From an uncultured Oscillospiraceae bacterium (GTDB lineage: Bacteria > Bacillota > Clostridia > Oscillospirales > Acutalibacteraceae): a stretch of DNA of 64,000 nt. This document shows positions 43,308 through 52,905 of the stretch, in pieces. Both the position numbers and the translations under genes were made by a program. Numbering within the stretch: position 1 is the first letter of the stretch; the number at the start of each line of letters is the position of its first letter. The notes under the pieces were generated by a model. It had not been told where the DNA came from, searched no databases, and was given only the letters and a program-made list of their open reading frames with translations. The stretch lies in contig CABUNG010000011.1 in the NCBI GenBank assembly GCA_902492895.1, positions 1 to 64,000 on the forward strand. Direction: 5' to 3'.

Positions 43308-44905
43308 TACGCATAAACGGCCTGACCATGCCGCTGTCTTATACCGAGGAATCCCTGCGGCAGCGGGCGGCCGCCGAATTGAAAGTTTCCGAAAGTGACA
43401 TAACCGGCCTGCGGCTGCATCGCCGGTCGGTGGACGCGCGGCACAAGGACCGCGTGGTGTTTCAGATTTCCGTAGATGTGAAGCTGGACACAGGGGAGAC
43501 AGCCGCCGCGGCGCGCTCCTCTCGTGCGGCTGTAATAGAAGATAAACAGGGTATTCTGTATCCGGAACGTCCGCCGATAGAGGGGGACGCACCCCCGCCC
43601 GTTGTGGTCGGGAGCGGGCCGGCCGGGCTGTTTGCCGCTTTGGCCCTGGCTAGGGCGGGGCTTCGGCCTCTCCTGCTCGAACGGGGCCGGGACGTGGACA
43701 GCCGCCGGAAGGACGTGGAGCGCTTTCGCCTCACCGGGGTGCTGGACACGGCTTCCAATGTGCAGTTCGGGGAGGGCGGTGCCGGGACCTTTTCAGACGG
43801 CAAGCTGAATACCGGGATCAAGGATCCCCGCTGCCGCTTCGTCCTTGAAGAGCTCGCCGCCTGCGGCGCTCCGGAGGAGATCCTGTGGCAGGCGAAGCCC
43901 CACGTGGGGACGGACCGGCTGATCGAAACCGTCCGGGGGCTGCGGGAGGAGATCCGGAGGCTCGGCGGGCGGGTGCTGTTCGAGTATCGGGTTGCGGATA
44001 TCGTCGTGGAAAACGGGCGGCTCGCGGGACTTCTGGCGGAGACGCCGGACGGCGCGGCTGAGATTTCCTGCCGTCGGGCGGTGTTCGCCATTGGACACAG
44101 CGCCCGCGATACGGTGGAGATGCTGCACCGCAGGGGAGTGCGGATGGAGCGGAAGCCCTTCGCCGTCGGGGTGCGGATCGAGCATCCCCGGGAGATGGTG
44201 GACCGCAGCCAGTACGGGCGCTTCGCGGGCCATCCGGCCCTGGGCGCCGCGGATTACAAGCTTTCCTGCCGTCCGGGCGGCGGGAGGGGTGTTTATACGT
44301 TCTGCATGTGTCCTGGCGGAGAGGTGATCGCCGCGGCTTCGGAGGAAGGGGGCGTGGCGGTCAACGGCATGAGCGTGTTCGCCAGAGACGCCCGCAACTC
44401 CAACAGCGCCCTGCTCGTGGGCGTGGACCCCGCGGACGTTCCGGGGGAAGGGCCGCTCGCGGGCATCGCACTCCAGAGATGGATGGAACAAGCCGCTTAC
44501 CGGCTGGGGGGCGGGGGATACCGTGCGCCTGTTCAGCTCGTCGGGGACTTTCGGCAGGGGGTTGCCTCCAGAATCCTCGGAGAGGTGGAGCCGTCCTACC
44601 GGCCCGGCGTCACCCCGGGAAATCTTTCGGACTGTCTGCCGGACTTCGTTTCCGCCTCCATCCGGGCGGCGCTGCCTATATTCGGGCGTCAGCTCCGGGG
44701 CTTTGACCGCCCCGACGCCGTGCTGACCGGGGTGGAATCCCGCAGCTCGTCTCCCGTCCGTCTGATGCGCAACGAACGGGGAGAATCCTCTGTCGCGGGA
44801 TTGTACCCCTGCGGGGAGGGTGCGGGATACGCGGGCGGGATTCTGTCCGCGGCCGTGGACGGCCTGCGCTGTGCAGATTGGGTTGCAGAAGCTGCAGAAC
44901 GGTAA
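43304..44905 (+). CDS. FAD-dependent dehydrogenase of the COG2509 group
   Basis: A 533-residue flavoprotein. An N-terminal small domain (about 1-90: LRQRAAAELKVSESDITGLRLHRRS) precedes the FAD motif VVVGSGPAGLFAALALARAG. Then come NVQFGEGGAGTFSDGKLNTG, FAVGVRIEHP, FCMCPGG and the C-terminal GLYPCGEGAGYAGGILSAAVDG. This matches the widespread uncharacterised COG2509 dehydrogenases of Firmicutes. Start ATG 43304 overlaps the upstream TGA, with GGGAGG 9 bases before it. Transcribed with the HI0933-type gene. Confidence 0.88.
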   Translation: MIRINGLTMPLSYTEESLRQRAAAELKVSESDITGLRLHRRSVDARHKDRVVFQISVDVKLDTGETAAAARSSRAAVIEDKQGILYPERPPIEGDAPPPVVVGSGPAGLFAALALARAGLRPLLLERGRDVDSRRKDVERFRLTGVLDTASNVQFGEGGAGTFSDGKLNTGIKDPRCRFVLEELAACGAPEEILWQAKPHVGTDRLIETVRGLREEIRRLGGRVLFEYRVADIVVENGRLAGLLAETPDGAAEISCRRAVFAIGHSARDTVEMLHRRGVRMERKPFAVGVRIEHPREMVDRSQYGRFAGHPALGAADYKLSCRPGGGRGVYTFCMCPGGEVIAAASEEGGVAVNGMSVFARDARNSNSALLVGVDPADVPGEGPLAGIALQRWMEQAAYRLGGGGYRAPVQLVGDFRQGVASRILGEVEPSYRPGVTPGNLSDCLPDFVSASIRAALPIFGRQLRGFDRPDAVLTGVESRSSSPVRLMRNERGESSVAGLYPCGEGAGYAGGILSAAVDGLRCADWVAEAAER

Positions 44906-44930
44906 AATTCAAAAAACCTTCATAAATTGT

Positions 44931-44959
44931 TTGTGAGATCGTGCCCTTTTCCATAGTAT
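44931..44959 (+). promoter_or_regulatory. promoter of the patatin-like gene
   Basis: TTGTGA (44931-44936), a 17-bp spacer and TAGTAT (44954-44959), 44 bp upstream of the ATG at 45004. Confidence 0.5.
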
Positions 44960-45003
44960 ACTGCGTATACGGCATTTCATACGTCAAAGAAGGGGGTGCG
45001 GGT

Positions 45004-46188
45004 ATGCCGCCAATTGATTATGGTCTGGTGCTCGCGGGCGGCGGGGCCAAAGGGATCTACCAGATTGGCGCCTGGCGGGCCATCCGGGAGCTGGATATTC
45101 CGATAACCTGTGTCGTCGGCACCTCCGTGGGGGCCATGAATGGCGCCATGATCGCCTGCGGACAGTACGAGGGGGCTGTCGCGCTCTGGGAGAATATGAG
45201 CATCGAAAAAGGCTTTGCCCTGCCCGAGCCTCTGCGGGTGCCCGATCGGCTGTTCAGCCTCAAAAATGCGGATATTCTGCTCAAGGAGCTGTGGCGGAAC
45301 GGCGGTCTCGATATCTCCCCGATCCGGAGGGAGCTCGAAACCCTTGTGGATGAGCAGACCCTGCGGGATTCTCCGGTTGAATTCGGTCTGGTAACGTTCG
45401 AACTCAGCCGCCGCCAGCCCCGCCACCTCTTCCGGGACCAGATCCCGAAAGGCAAGCTGATGGACTACATTATGGCCAGTTCCGCCTATCCAGGACTCAA
45501 ACAGCCCGAAATTTATGGGCATAAGTTTCTCGACGGCGGCGTGGTCGACAATGTACCCGTCAAAATGATGATGCGCCGCCATCCCGACAATATCATCGTG
45601 GTGAACATCGGGGATGTGGGACTGCCCAAGGATATCGACCCCAAACGGAACATCGTTTACGTCAAGCCCCTGGACTCTCTGGGCACAGCGTTTGAATTCC
45701 AGCCCGAAACCGCCAGGACCAAAATGGACATGGGCTGGTATGACACCATGAAAGCCTTCGGCAAGTTTTCGGGGGAGTGGATGTATTTCCCGAACGAAGA
45801 ATATCAGCGGCTGCGGGACGAGTTGGGGGAAAACGTGGTGAAGGGTCTCGAACACGCGGCCAGGCTGTACGGCATAGACAAGCTGCGGGTGTGCACCGCC
45901 GAGGATTTCGTGCGGGAACTCATGGAATGCGACCGGGTATCGGGGGACAAATTCGCGGCGTTCCGTTCCCATCTCGATCTGCCCTCCCTGCTGAAAACCT
46001 TTTATAAAGGGGAATTAAAGGAGGTCGACATGACGAGCGACGTTCTCCTGCAGCTGACGCAGAATCTGCTCGATGACCAGAAGGAACGCCCGAAGCTTCT
46101 GGCGATTGCCCGCCGGACGATTCCCGATGTTCTCCGGGCGGCCGAGGCCATGCGGCATCTGCGCGGGTATGTTGCGGGGGAATGGTGA
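45004..46188 (+). CDS. patatin-like phospholipase family protein
   Basis: A 394-residue protein. The N-terminal patatin domain (about 1-200) holds the oxyanion loop LAGGGAKGIYQIGAW, the nucleophile elbow GTSVGAMNG (Ser of G-x-S-x-G) and the catalytic Asp in FLDGGVVDNVPV. A C-terminal extension of about 190 residues, mostly helical, is unassigned. Members are Ser-Asp lipid acyl hydrolases; no signal peptide is present, so it is cytoplasmic or membrane-associated. ATG chosen for the GAAGGGGG site; no earlier start has one. Confidence 0.88.
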   Translation: MPPIDYGLVLAGGGAKGIYQIGAWRAIRELDIPITCVVGTSVGAMNGAMIACGQYEGAVALWENMSIEKGFALPEPLRVPDRLFSLKNADILLKELWRNGGLDISPIRRELETLVDEQTLRDSPVEFGLVTFELSRRQPRHLFRDQIPKGKLMDYIMASSAYPGLKQPEIYGHKFLDGGVVDNVPVKMMMRRHPDNIIVVNIGDVGLPKDIDPKRNIVYVKPLDSLGTAFEFQPETARTKMDMGWYDTMKAFGKFSGEWMYFPNEEYQRLRDELGENVVKGLEHAARLYGIDKLRVCTAEDFVRELMECDRVSGDKFAAFRSHLDLPSLLKTFYKGELKEVDMTSDVLLQLTQNLLDDQKERPKLLAIARRTIPDVLRAAEAMRHLRGYVAGEW

Positions 46189-46236
46189 CGATGACATACG
46201 TCTAAGATCGGTTTCCAAATATCGGCGGTTTTCTCC

Positions 46237-46265
46237 TTGCATCGCGTTCCCGGCTATGATAGACT
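46237..46265 (+). promoter_or_regulatory. promoter of the 401-residue membrane-protein gene
   Basis: TTGCAT (46237-46242), a 17-bp spacer and TAGACT (46260-46265), 32 bp upstream of the ATG at 46298. Confidence 0.5.
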
Positions 46266-46297
46266 GTAGAAAATACGGGCGGGGAGGGTGATCGGAC

Positions 46298-47503
46298 ATG
46301 AAAAAGGCAAGGGACTGGTGGGGGCTTTTATGGCCGGTTCTCCCCATGCTGGCGGGTCTCGCCGCCCTCATGTTTCTGCGGGAGGTGCTGCCCTCGAACG
46401 GTATGCGCCTGCTGCTGATCGTTCTGCTTCTGCTGGCCACGGCCGCGCTGCTGCTGTGGACGTTTCGTTCCCCCAATCGATCGGTCGGGTACCTGCTGCA
46501 GCTGATGGCGGAGGAACCGGCCAAAAAGGCGAAGGGCCTGCAAAAGCTGCTTTCTCCCGGGATGGATCCCCTTGCCCGCGAACGGCTGATGAACGTCGAT
46601 TTCAGTAAAATGCGGGGGATGAAACGTCTTGCAAACGACGCCGAGGGACGGGCGATTCTCCAGCTTTGGATCGGGGACGGCGTTTTTTTCATCCGGCTCG
46701 CTCACGAGAAGGGCAGTCGATTCTATTGGTCGGTCGATTCCTTTTGGAAAAACGATGACGGCCCGGCCGTTTCCGACGCCCGGGATCCGGCCTCGCCCTA
46801 TAAGCACAGCCGAAATGTGAATATCGCGGTCGGCACCCTTTCAGGTGTCGCGGCCTTTTTCGTGTTTTTAACCGTGTTCACCACAGGGGACCGGATCGAT
46901 CGCCTGATGAAGGACATCACCGGTGCGTCGGTGACCGCCCTGCGCGGCAACACCGAAATGGCCGTCCGGGCGAAGCTGCCTGCCGAATTGGAGCCGTTTC
47001 AGGACGCAGTGCGGGACATGACGGAGGAAGTCCAGGGGTATAAAATCGATTTTGAGGAGTCCCTGTCCGCTATCCGGTACCAGGATGTGCTCCAGTCCCA
47101 GATGCTGGGGCAGGATCGGGATTTCGGCCTCGAAAACGTCATGATGACCCTTAGAAGAGGCGAAAAGTTAGCGGAGGACTATTTCGCCCGCATCGCCTCC
47201 GTCTGCAATCGGCCCCATATGGAGGCGATTCTGGACCGTCACGGCGTCGATGAGACGATCCGGCAGCGGTATTTTGACGGGAACCTCTTTTATTTTGAAA
47301 TCGGCGACACCGCCCGGTTTCTCAAAGTGTACCAGTCCACCACCTCTCTGGGCGAAATTCTGCAGGATCATCTGGAGGCCTGGAGCATCGACGGCAAAAA
47401 CCAGCTCATTTTCGAGGATGAAGCGGTCATGGATCAATACAACGCCCTTTATTTTGAGATGCAGCAGCTGCTGCAGGATATGGGCGGATCCGCTTTGGCG
47501 TAG
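46298..47503 (+). CDS. unrecognised membrane protein
   Basis: A 401-residue protein of no family I recognise. Two N-terminal membrane helices (about 8-28 and 35-56: LLLIVLLLLATAALLLW) and a third at about 172-193 (VNIAVGTLSGVAAFFVFLTV) are visible. Between them is a domain of about 110 residues with LQLWIGDGVFFIRLAHEKGS. The remaining 210 residues are soluble and mainly helical, with FQDAVRDMTEEVQGYKIDFEESL and a C-terminal YFEMQQLLQDM. ATG with GGGGAGGG upstream, own promoter, and a strong terminator after it, so the gene is well supported. It lies after the patatin-like gene but is probably transcribed separately. Confidence 0.7.
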   Translation: MKKARDWWGLLWPVLPMLAGLAALMFLREVLPSNGMRLLLIVLLLLATAALLLWTFRSPNRSVGYLLQLMAEEPAKKAKGLQKLLSPGMDPLARERLMNVDFSKMRGMKRLANDAEGRAILQLWIGDGVFFIRLAHEKGSRFYWSVDSFWKNDDGPAVSDARDPASPYKHSRNVNIAVGTLSGVAAFFVFLTVFTTGDRIDRLMKDITGASVTALRGNTEMAVRAKLPAELEPFQDAVRDMTEEVQGYKIDFEESLSAIRYQDVLQSQMLGQDRDFGLENVMMTLRRGEKLAEDYFARIASVCNRPHMEAILDRHGVDETIRQRYFDGNLFYFEIGDTARFLKVYQSTTSLGEILQDHLEAWSIDGKNQLIFEDEAVMDQYNALYFEMQQLLQDMGGSALA

Positions 47504-47575
47504 CCGGTCTGCCTGCACGGAGACGGGGACCGGCCGGTTCCGATAACGCCGGAGCCGCCCATGAAACAATTTATG

Positions 47576-47617
47576 AAACCGTCCACGGACCGGGAAGGTC
47601 CGCGGACGGTTTTTGAC
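47576..47617 (+). terminator. intrinsic terminator
   Basis: AAACCGTCCACGGACC pairs with GGTCCGCGGACGGTTT (one mismatch), loop GGGAA, and is followed by a T-run. Confidence 0.85.
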
Positions 47618-47735
47618 GATGGGGGAACAAGCCGGAGGAAATCGGAGAAAAACAAAGGATTTTCGAGCAATTTGACCAATATACGGGCCTGAAAAGGAAT
47701 AAAGTCCGGTTTTTTCAAGAAAATACGAAAATATA

Positions 47736-47764
47736 TTGACTTTTTCTCATAAACTCACTATATT
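47736..47764 (+). promoter_or_regulatory. promoter of the polyamine transport operon
   Basis: TTGACT (47736-47741), a 17-bp spacer and TATATT (47759-47764). The AT-rich upstream stretch (47695-47735) resembles an UP element. Confidence 0.75.
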
Positions 47765-47769
47765 GTTAG

Positions 47770-48030
47770 ATGTTGTCTGTAAAGGAGGATGTTTTCTTTC
47801 GGCAGCGTGCCTTTCCGCCTGTTTCGGGCGGATGCATCTTGGGCAAATCAAAGCGGTATCAGGCTTCGCCGCAGTCGCCTCCCGTAGGAGGACGATTGTG
47901 AAAAACCCTTTGCGGAGGGCGCGGCTCAAAGTATCGCGGTTTCACGTCCGACCGGCCCCTTCGGGGGGTCCACGGGAAACTTTCGTACGGCCAAATACCT
48001 GGCCGTATACACCGCAAAGGGGGATGCAAG
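47770..48030 (+). other. long structured 5' leader of the potA operon
   Basis: About 260 bases lie between the promoter and potA. Visible hairpins: CCTCC with GGAGG (near 47879-47893) and TACGGCCA with TGGCCGTA (near 47987-48010); the region just before it is GC-rich and self-complementary. No known riboswitch consensus was recognised and no terminator with U-tract was seen. Open frames through it look non-coding. Post-transcriptional control is possible but unproven. Confidence 0.4.
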
Positions 48031-49170
48031 ATGGACTCTATTATTGAACTGAGAGACATTACCGTGTCATTCGACGGGGAAACGGTGCTCGATCATCTCG
48101 ATCTGAACATCGGAAACGGAGAATTCGTGACCTTGCTCGGGCCGTCCGGCTGCGGCAAGACCACGACGCTGAGAATCATCGGCGGCTTCGTGGAACCCGA
48201 TCACGGCGATGTCTTTTTTGACGGCCGCCGAATCAACGATCTGCCCGCGTACAAACGCCGGGTGAATACGATCTTTCAGCGGTACGCCCTGTTTCCGCAC
48301 CTGAACGTGTACGAAAACGTCGCGTTCGGCATGCGGGTGCAGCGCAAGAAGAATCCGGAAATCCGGGAGACGGTGGAGCGGATGCTCCGCCTCGTCAACC
48401 TGTCCGGATTCGAGAAGCGGCGGGTGGATACCCTCTCGGGCGGCCAGCAGCAGCGGGTCGCGATCGCCCGCGCCCTGGCGAACAATCCCAGCGTCCTGCT
48501 GCTCGACGAGCCGCTGGCGGCCCTGGATCTCAAGCTCCGCAAGGATATGCAGGTGGAGCTGAAAAATATACAAAAGAGCCTCGGCATCACCTTCGTCTAT
48601 GTCACCCATGACCAGGAAGAGGCCCTCTCGATGTCGGATACCGTCGTGGTCATGGACAACGGCGTGATCCAGCAGATCGGCACCCCGCAGGACATCTACA
48701 ACGAGCCGGAGAACGCCTTTGTGGCCGATTTCATCGGGGAGAGCAACATCCTCGACGGGATCATGCACGAGGACTGCCTCGTCGAGTTTTTCGGCCGGAA
48801 ATTCCGCTGCGTGGACAAGGGCTTCGAACCGATGGAACCGGTGGATGTCGTCATCCGTCCGGAGGATATCGACATCGTTCCGCCTGACCGGGGCCATCTG
48901 ACCGGCACGGTGACGAGCGTGACCTTCAAAGGCGTCCATTTTGAAACCATCGTCGATTTCAAGGGCTTCAAATGGATGATCCAGACCACCGATTATTATC
49001 CCGTCGATTCGGTCATCGGGATATCCCTGAACCCCGAGGATATCCATATCATGAAGAAATCGGCGTATTCCGGGATGTTCGGCGACTACAGCTCCTATTC
49101 CGAGGAGTTCGAGGAAATGGCCAACCCCGAAATCGACCTGACCGAAGAGAGCGGAGGGGAGACGGAATGA
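48031..49170 (+). CDS. potA: spermidine/putrescine ABC transporter ATP-binding protein
   Basis: A 379-residue ATPase that powers polyamine import. Walker [12 protein letters not shown] (about 38-48), Q-loop [10 protein letters not shown], signature [15 protein letters not shown], Walker [13 protein letters not shown] and switch His in [12 protein letters not shown]-terminal TOBE-like regulatory region (about 240-350: [14 protein letters not shown]) and a Glu-rich tail follow. The order potA-potB-potC-potD, with 4-bp overlaps among the first three, supports a polyamine role rather than sugar. ATG with GGGGGATGCAAG upstream. A GC-rich leader of about 260 bases precedes it. Confidence 0.9.
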   Translation: MDSIIELRDITVSFDGETVLDHLDLNIGNGEFVTLLGPSGCGKTTTLRIIGGFVEPDHGDVFFDGRRINDLPAYKRRVNTIFQRYALFPHLNVYENVAFGMRVQRKKNPEIRETVERMLRLVNLSGFEKRRVDTLSGGQQQRVAIARALANNPSVLLLDEPLAALDLKLRKDMQVELKNIQKSLGITFVYVTHDQEEALSMSDTVVVMDNGVIQQIGTPQDIYNEPENAFVADFIGESNILDGIMHEDCLVEFFGRKFRCVDKGFEPMEPVDVVIRPEDIDIVPPDRGHLTGTVTSVTFKGVHFETIVDFKGFKWMIQTTDYYPVDSVIGISLNPEDIHIMKKSAYSGMFGDYSSYSEEFEEMANPEIDLTEESGGETE

Positions 49171-49997
49171 AGAGGTCCCGTTCCGCCGCCGCACCCTTCG
49201 GCATTTGGATGTTCCTGTTCACGGTGGTTCCGCTGGGCATTGTGCTGTGGTTCGCTTTTACCGATAAAGACGGGCACTTCACGTTCCGGAACCTGTCCGC
49301 CATCGTGGATTACGCGGGAACCTTCGGGCTGTCGATCGGGTTGGGCGCCATTTCGACCGTGCTCTGCCTCGTGCTCGCCTATCCGCTCGCGTACAGCATC
49401 TCCCGCGCGGGGGAGAGGGTGCAGCAGACCATGGTGCTGATCATCATGCTGCCCATGTGGATGAATTTTCTGCTGCGCACCTACGCCTGGATGTCCCTGC
49501 TCGAGGACAACGGTTTTATCAATCAGTTTTTCCGTCTGATCGGCCTGCTCGGACCGGAGGATTCCTTCCACATGATCAATACGAACGGCGCCGTGGTGCT
49601 GGGCATGGTGTATAATTTCCTGCCCTTCATGGTGCTGCCGCTCTATTCCGTCATGACCAAGATCGACGGGCGGATCATCGAAGCGGCGCAGGATCTCGGG
49701 TCCAATGGTTTTCAGGTGCTGTTCCGCGTGATATTTCCCCTGTCGGTCCCGGGCATCCTCAGCGGCATCACCATGGTGTTCGTTCCGGCCGTCAGCACCT
49801 TCGTCATCACCAAGCTGCTCGGCGGCAGCAAGGTCCTGCTCATCGGCGACGCCATCGAGACCATGTTCATCGGTCAGGGCGCCAACTATAACGTCGGCGC
49901 GGCGCTTTCCCTGGTGCTGATGGTGCTGATCCTCTTATGTATGGCCATGACCAGCTTGGCCGACAAGGATGACGAGGAAGGGGGGCTTGTGCTGTGA
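49167..49997 (+). CDS. potB: spermidine/putrescine ABC transporter permease
   Basis: A 276-residue inner-membrane permease, first of the pair, with six predicted helices. The docking loop reads [22 protein letters not shown], as in PotB-type permeases. The start ATG at 49167 overlaps the potA stop by 4 bp, with GGAGGGGAGA upstream, and the stop overlaps potC by 4 bp. It forms the membrane channel with the PotC subunit. Confidence 0.9.
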   Translation: MKRSRSAAAPFGIWMFLFTVVPLGIVLWFAFTDKDGHFTFRNLSAIVDYAGTFGLSIGLGAISTVLCLVLAYPLAYSISRAGERVQQTMVLIIMLPMWMNFLLRTYAWMSLLEDNGFINQFFRLIGLLGPEDSFHMINTNGAVVLGMVYNFLPFMVLPLYSVMTKIDGRIIEAAQDLGSNGFQVLFRVIFPLSVPGILSGITMVFVPAVSTFVITKLLGGSKVLLIGDAIETMFIGQGANYNVGAALSLVLMVLILLCMAMTSLADKDDEEGGLVL

Positions 49998-50797
49998 AGA
50001 CTCTCTCCCGTATCTATAACGCTTTAATATTCCTTTTCCTGTACGCCCCGATCGTGGTCCTGATCATCTTTTCTTTCAATTCCTCCCGCAGCCGGACGAC
50101 CTGGGCGGGCTTTTCCACCCGTTGGTATGAAACCCTTTTCCAGGATACCCAGCTGCTGTCCGCCCTCTGGCTGACGCTGTGGGTGGCGCTGGTCTCCGCG
50201 CTCGCCGCCACCTTGATCGGCACGGCGGCGGCGGTGGGGATCAACGGGATGAACAGCAAGCTCCGCCGCGTGTTCCTGGCGGTCAACAATATCCCGATGG
50301 TCAATCCGGAAATCGTGACGGGTATTTCCCTGATGCTGCTGTTCGTATTCCTGTCCCGCGTGACCGGCGGACTGGTCAGCACGGGCGTCACCGCCCTGCT
50401 GCTGTCGCATATCACCTTCTGCATTCCCTATGTGGTGCTGCAGGTGATGCCCAAGCTGCGGCAGACCGACCGGCATCTCTATGAGGCGGCTCTCGATCTC
50501 GGCTGTCATCCGCTTCCCGCGTTCCTGCGGGTGGTGATGCCCCAGATCATGCCGGGCGTGGTGACGGGGGCCTTGATGGCCTTCACCATGTCGCTCGACG
50601 ATTTCGTCATCAGCCTGTTCACCTCCGGATCGACGGCGCAGAACCTGTCCGTGACCATCTACGCGATGGTCAAGCGCCGGGTGACACCGGAAATCAATGC
50701 GCTGTCCACCCTGATGTTCGGCGCGATTCTGCTGCTGCTCATCCTCGTCAACGTGGCGCAGATACGGGGACAGCCCAAAACCCGCAGGGCGGGTTGA
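49994..50797 (+). CDS. potC: spermidine/putrescine ABC transporter permease
   Basis: A 267-residue permease with six helices; PotC-type features include LYAPIVVLIIFSFNSSRS at the start and the docking loop YEAALDLGCHPLPAFLRVVMP, followed by AFTMSLDDFVISLFTSG. The start is GTG at 49994, overlapping the potB stop by 4 bp. The binding-protein gene begins 64 bp downstream. Confidence 0.9.
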   Translation: MKTLSRIYNALIFLFLYAPIVVLIIFSFNSSRSRTTWAGFSTRWYETLFQDTQLLSALWLTLWVALVSALAATLIGTAAAVGINGMNSKLRRVFLAVNNIPMVNPEIVTGISLMLLFVFLSRVTGGLVSTGVTALLLSHITFCIPYVVLQVMPKLRQTDRHLYEAALDLGCHPLPAFLRVVMPQIMPGVVTGALMAFTMSLDDFVISLFTSGSTAQNLSVTIYAMVKRRVTPEINALSTLMFGAILLLLILVNVAQIRGQPKTRRAG

Positions 50798-50861
50798 TAA
50801 ACTGGATTCCGGCCGGCCACCCGGCTTTGAATCACTATATTATGGTAAGGGAGATAGGTAG

Positions 50862-51956
50862 TTGAAAAAAATCGCGTGTTTGGTTCTGGCGGCCTCTCTG
50901 GGCCTCTTCGCCGCGGGATGCGGCGGCAATCCCGCCGGAGGTGAAGGGGAATCGGCGGCTCCGTCGACGGGGGTGACCCTCAACGTTTATAACTGGGGCG
51001 AATACATCGACGACGAAGATTTCAAGGTCAACGACCGCTTCACCTTTGAAACCGGCATCAAGGTCAATTACAAGAATTTCACCGATAACGAGAGCATGTA
51101 CGCGGTTATCAGTTCGGGCGCCGCGGACTACGACGTCGTGTTCCCCTCCGACTATATGGTGGGGAAGATGATCAAGGAAGGCATGCTCGAGAAGATAAAT
51201 TTGGAAAACGTCCCGAATTTTCAGTATATCGATGCGAACCTGAAAAATCCGGACTACGATCCGACCAACGAATACTCGGTTCCCTACACCTGGGGGACGG
51301 TCGGCATTTTCTACAATACCAAAAGGGTAGACGCCGCCGATCTGGCGCTTGGCTGGGATCTGCTCTGGTGCGACAAGTATAAGGGTAAGATCTTCATGTT
51401 CGACAACCAGCGTGACGCCTTCGGCATTGCGCTGACAAAGCTCGGCTATTCCATGAACACGACGAATGCGGACGAATGGGAGGCGGCTTATCAGGAGCTG
51501 CTGCGTCAGAAGCCGCTCCTCAACCAGTATGTCATGGACCAGGTCTATGATAAAATGATCAACGAAGAGGGCTGGATCGCCCCCTATTATGCCGGAGACG
51601 GCAAGATCATGATGGATCCGGAGGAAGGCAACACCGATATCGACTTCTTTGTGCCGGAGGGGGGAACCAACCTTTTCGTGGATGCTATGTGCATTCTCAA
51701 GGGCAGCGGACACAAGACCGAAGCCGAAGCCTATATCAATTTCCTCTGCCGCACCGACGTCGCCAAAGCGAACGCGGAGTATATCGGCTATTCCACGCCC
51801 CAGACCGAAGCGCGCAAGCAGCTGGATCCGGAAGTGGGGGAGAATCCGAACTTCTATCCGCCCGAGAGCGTGCTCGAAAAGACCGAGGTCTTCTTGACTC
51901 TGCCGGACGATACCAACGCGCTCATGGATTCCCTGTGGCTCAAATTGAAAAAGTGA
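50862..51956 (+). CDS. potD: spermidine/putrescine-binding lipoprotein
   Basis: A 364-residue substrate-binding lipoprotein. Lipobox LFAAGC (lipidated Cys20), Gly/Ser linker, then the PotD/PotF pattern: LNVYNWGEYIDDED near the mature start, SSGAADYDVVFPSDYMV, YSVPYTWGTVGIFYNTKRVD and FFVPEGGTNLFVDAMCILKG. The start is TTG at 50862, with GGGAG 8-9 bases upstream. Last transport gene of the operon; an aldose-epimerase-like gene follows 13 bp later. Confidence 0.9.
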   Translation: MKKIACLVLAASLGLFAAGCGGNPAGGEGESAAPSTGVTLNVYNWGEYIDDEDFKVNDRFTFETGIKVNYKNFTDNESMYAVISSGAADYDVVFPSDYMVGKMIKEGMLEKINLENVPNFQYIDANLKNPDYDPTNEYSVPYTWGTVGIFYNTKRVDAADLALGWDLLWCDKYKGKIFMFDNQRDAFGIALTKLGYSMNTTNADEWEAAYQELLRQKPLLNQYVMDQVYDKMINEEGWIAPYYAGDGKIMMDPEEGNTDIDFFVPEGGTNLFVDAMCILKGSGHKTEAEAYINFLCRTDVAKANAEYIGYSTPQTEARKQLDPEVGENPNFYPPESVLEKTEVFLTLPDDTNALMDSLWLKLKK

Positions 51957-51969
51957 GGGAGAGGGCATT

Positions 51970-52857
51970 ATGCCGGATCTGCATACTCTGAAAAACGATC
52001 AGCTCACCGTGACGGCGTCTTCGTTCGGCGCCGAGCTCCAGTCGGTCACCGGAAGTGACGGCGTCGAATACCTCTGGAACGGCGATGCCGCTTATTGGAG
52101 TGGCCGTTCGCCCCATCTGTTCCCCTTTGTAGGATCCCTGCGGGGCGGCCGCGCCGTTTGTTCGCAGGGGGAGGTCGTGCTGCCTCAGCACGGTCTGGCG
52201 CGGAAAACGCCGTACGAGGTGGAATCAGCGGACGATCGGTCCGTTACCTACCGTCTGTCCTCGACCGAGGAAAGCCGGAAAGGCTATCCTTATGATTTTG
52301 TCTTCCGCGTCCGGCATACGTTGGACGGCCGGGCTCTCACCACGACCTATATCGTGGAAAATACCGGGACGGCCCCGATGCCCTTCACGGTCGGCGGGCA
52401 CCCGGCCTTCCGGGTTCCGCTCCGGCCGGGCGAGAACTTCGACGATTACCGCATCGAGTTCGAGCAGCCGGAAACCATCGATTGTCCGCAGGTGGAGCTC
52501 CCGACTGCGCTGATCGTCAATACGAAGCGCAACCGCCTGATGACGGATTCCCGTGTCCTGCCCCTCAACCATGTGCTGTTCCGGGGGGAGGCGCTCGTTA
52601 TGGACGATCTGCGTTCGAGAAGCGTCCGGCTGATTTCGGGCAAATCCGGCCGGGGTGTGCAGATGGATTTCCCCGGTATGGATTTCTTCGCCCTGTGGAC
52701 CCCGGTGGCCAAAGACGCGCCCTTCCTGTGCCTGGAACCCTGGACCGGTACCGGCACCCAGGTGACCGAGGACGATGTGTTTGAACACAAACAGGGCATG
52801 CGCATCCTCCCGCCCGGCGAGATGCATACCGTGCACTACACCATGACCATGATCTGA
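51970..52857 (+). CDS. aldose 1-epimerase family protein (LacX/YeaD-like)
   Basis: A 295-residue galactose-mutarotase-fold protein, probably interconverting sugar anomers or hexose-6-phosphate anomers. Seen: LTVTASSFGAELQSVTG, YLWNGDAAYWSGRSPHLFPFVG, LPQHGLARKTPYEV (His), TVGGHPAFRVPL (second His) and FLCLEPWTGTGTQV (Glu). The pattern fits the LacX-like subgroup. It is only 13 bp from potD, so it may be co-transcribed with the polyamine operon, though no functional link is evident. Confidence 0.85.
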   Translation: MPDLHTLKNDQLTVTASSFGAELQSVTGSDGVEYLWNGDAAYWSGRSPHLFPFVGSLRGGRAVCSQGEVVLPQHGLARKTPYEVESADDRSVTYRLSSTEESRKGYPYDFVFRVRHTLDGRALTTTYIVENTGTAPMPFTVGGHPAFRVPLRPGENFDDYRIEFEQPETIDCPQVELPTALIVNTKRNRLMTDSRVLPLNHVLFRGEALVMDDLRSRSVRLISGKSGRGVQMDFPGMDFFALWTPVAKDAPFLCLEPWTGTGTQVTEDDVFEHKQGMRILPPGEMHTVHYTMTMI

Positions 52858-52905
52858 CGGGATTTATACGCTGAACCCCGCCTGATCCGCAAAGGAGACC
52901 CGCCC

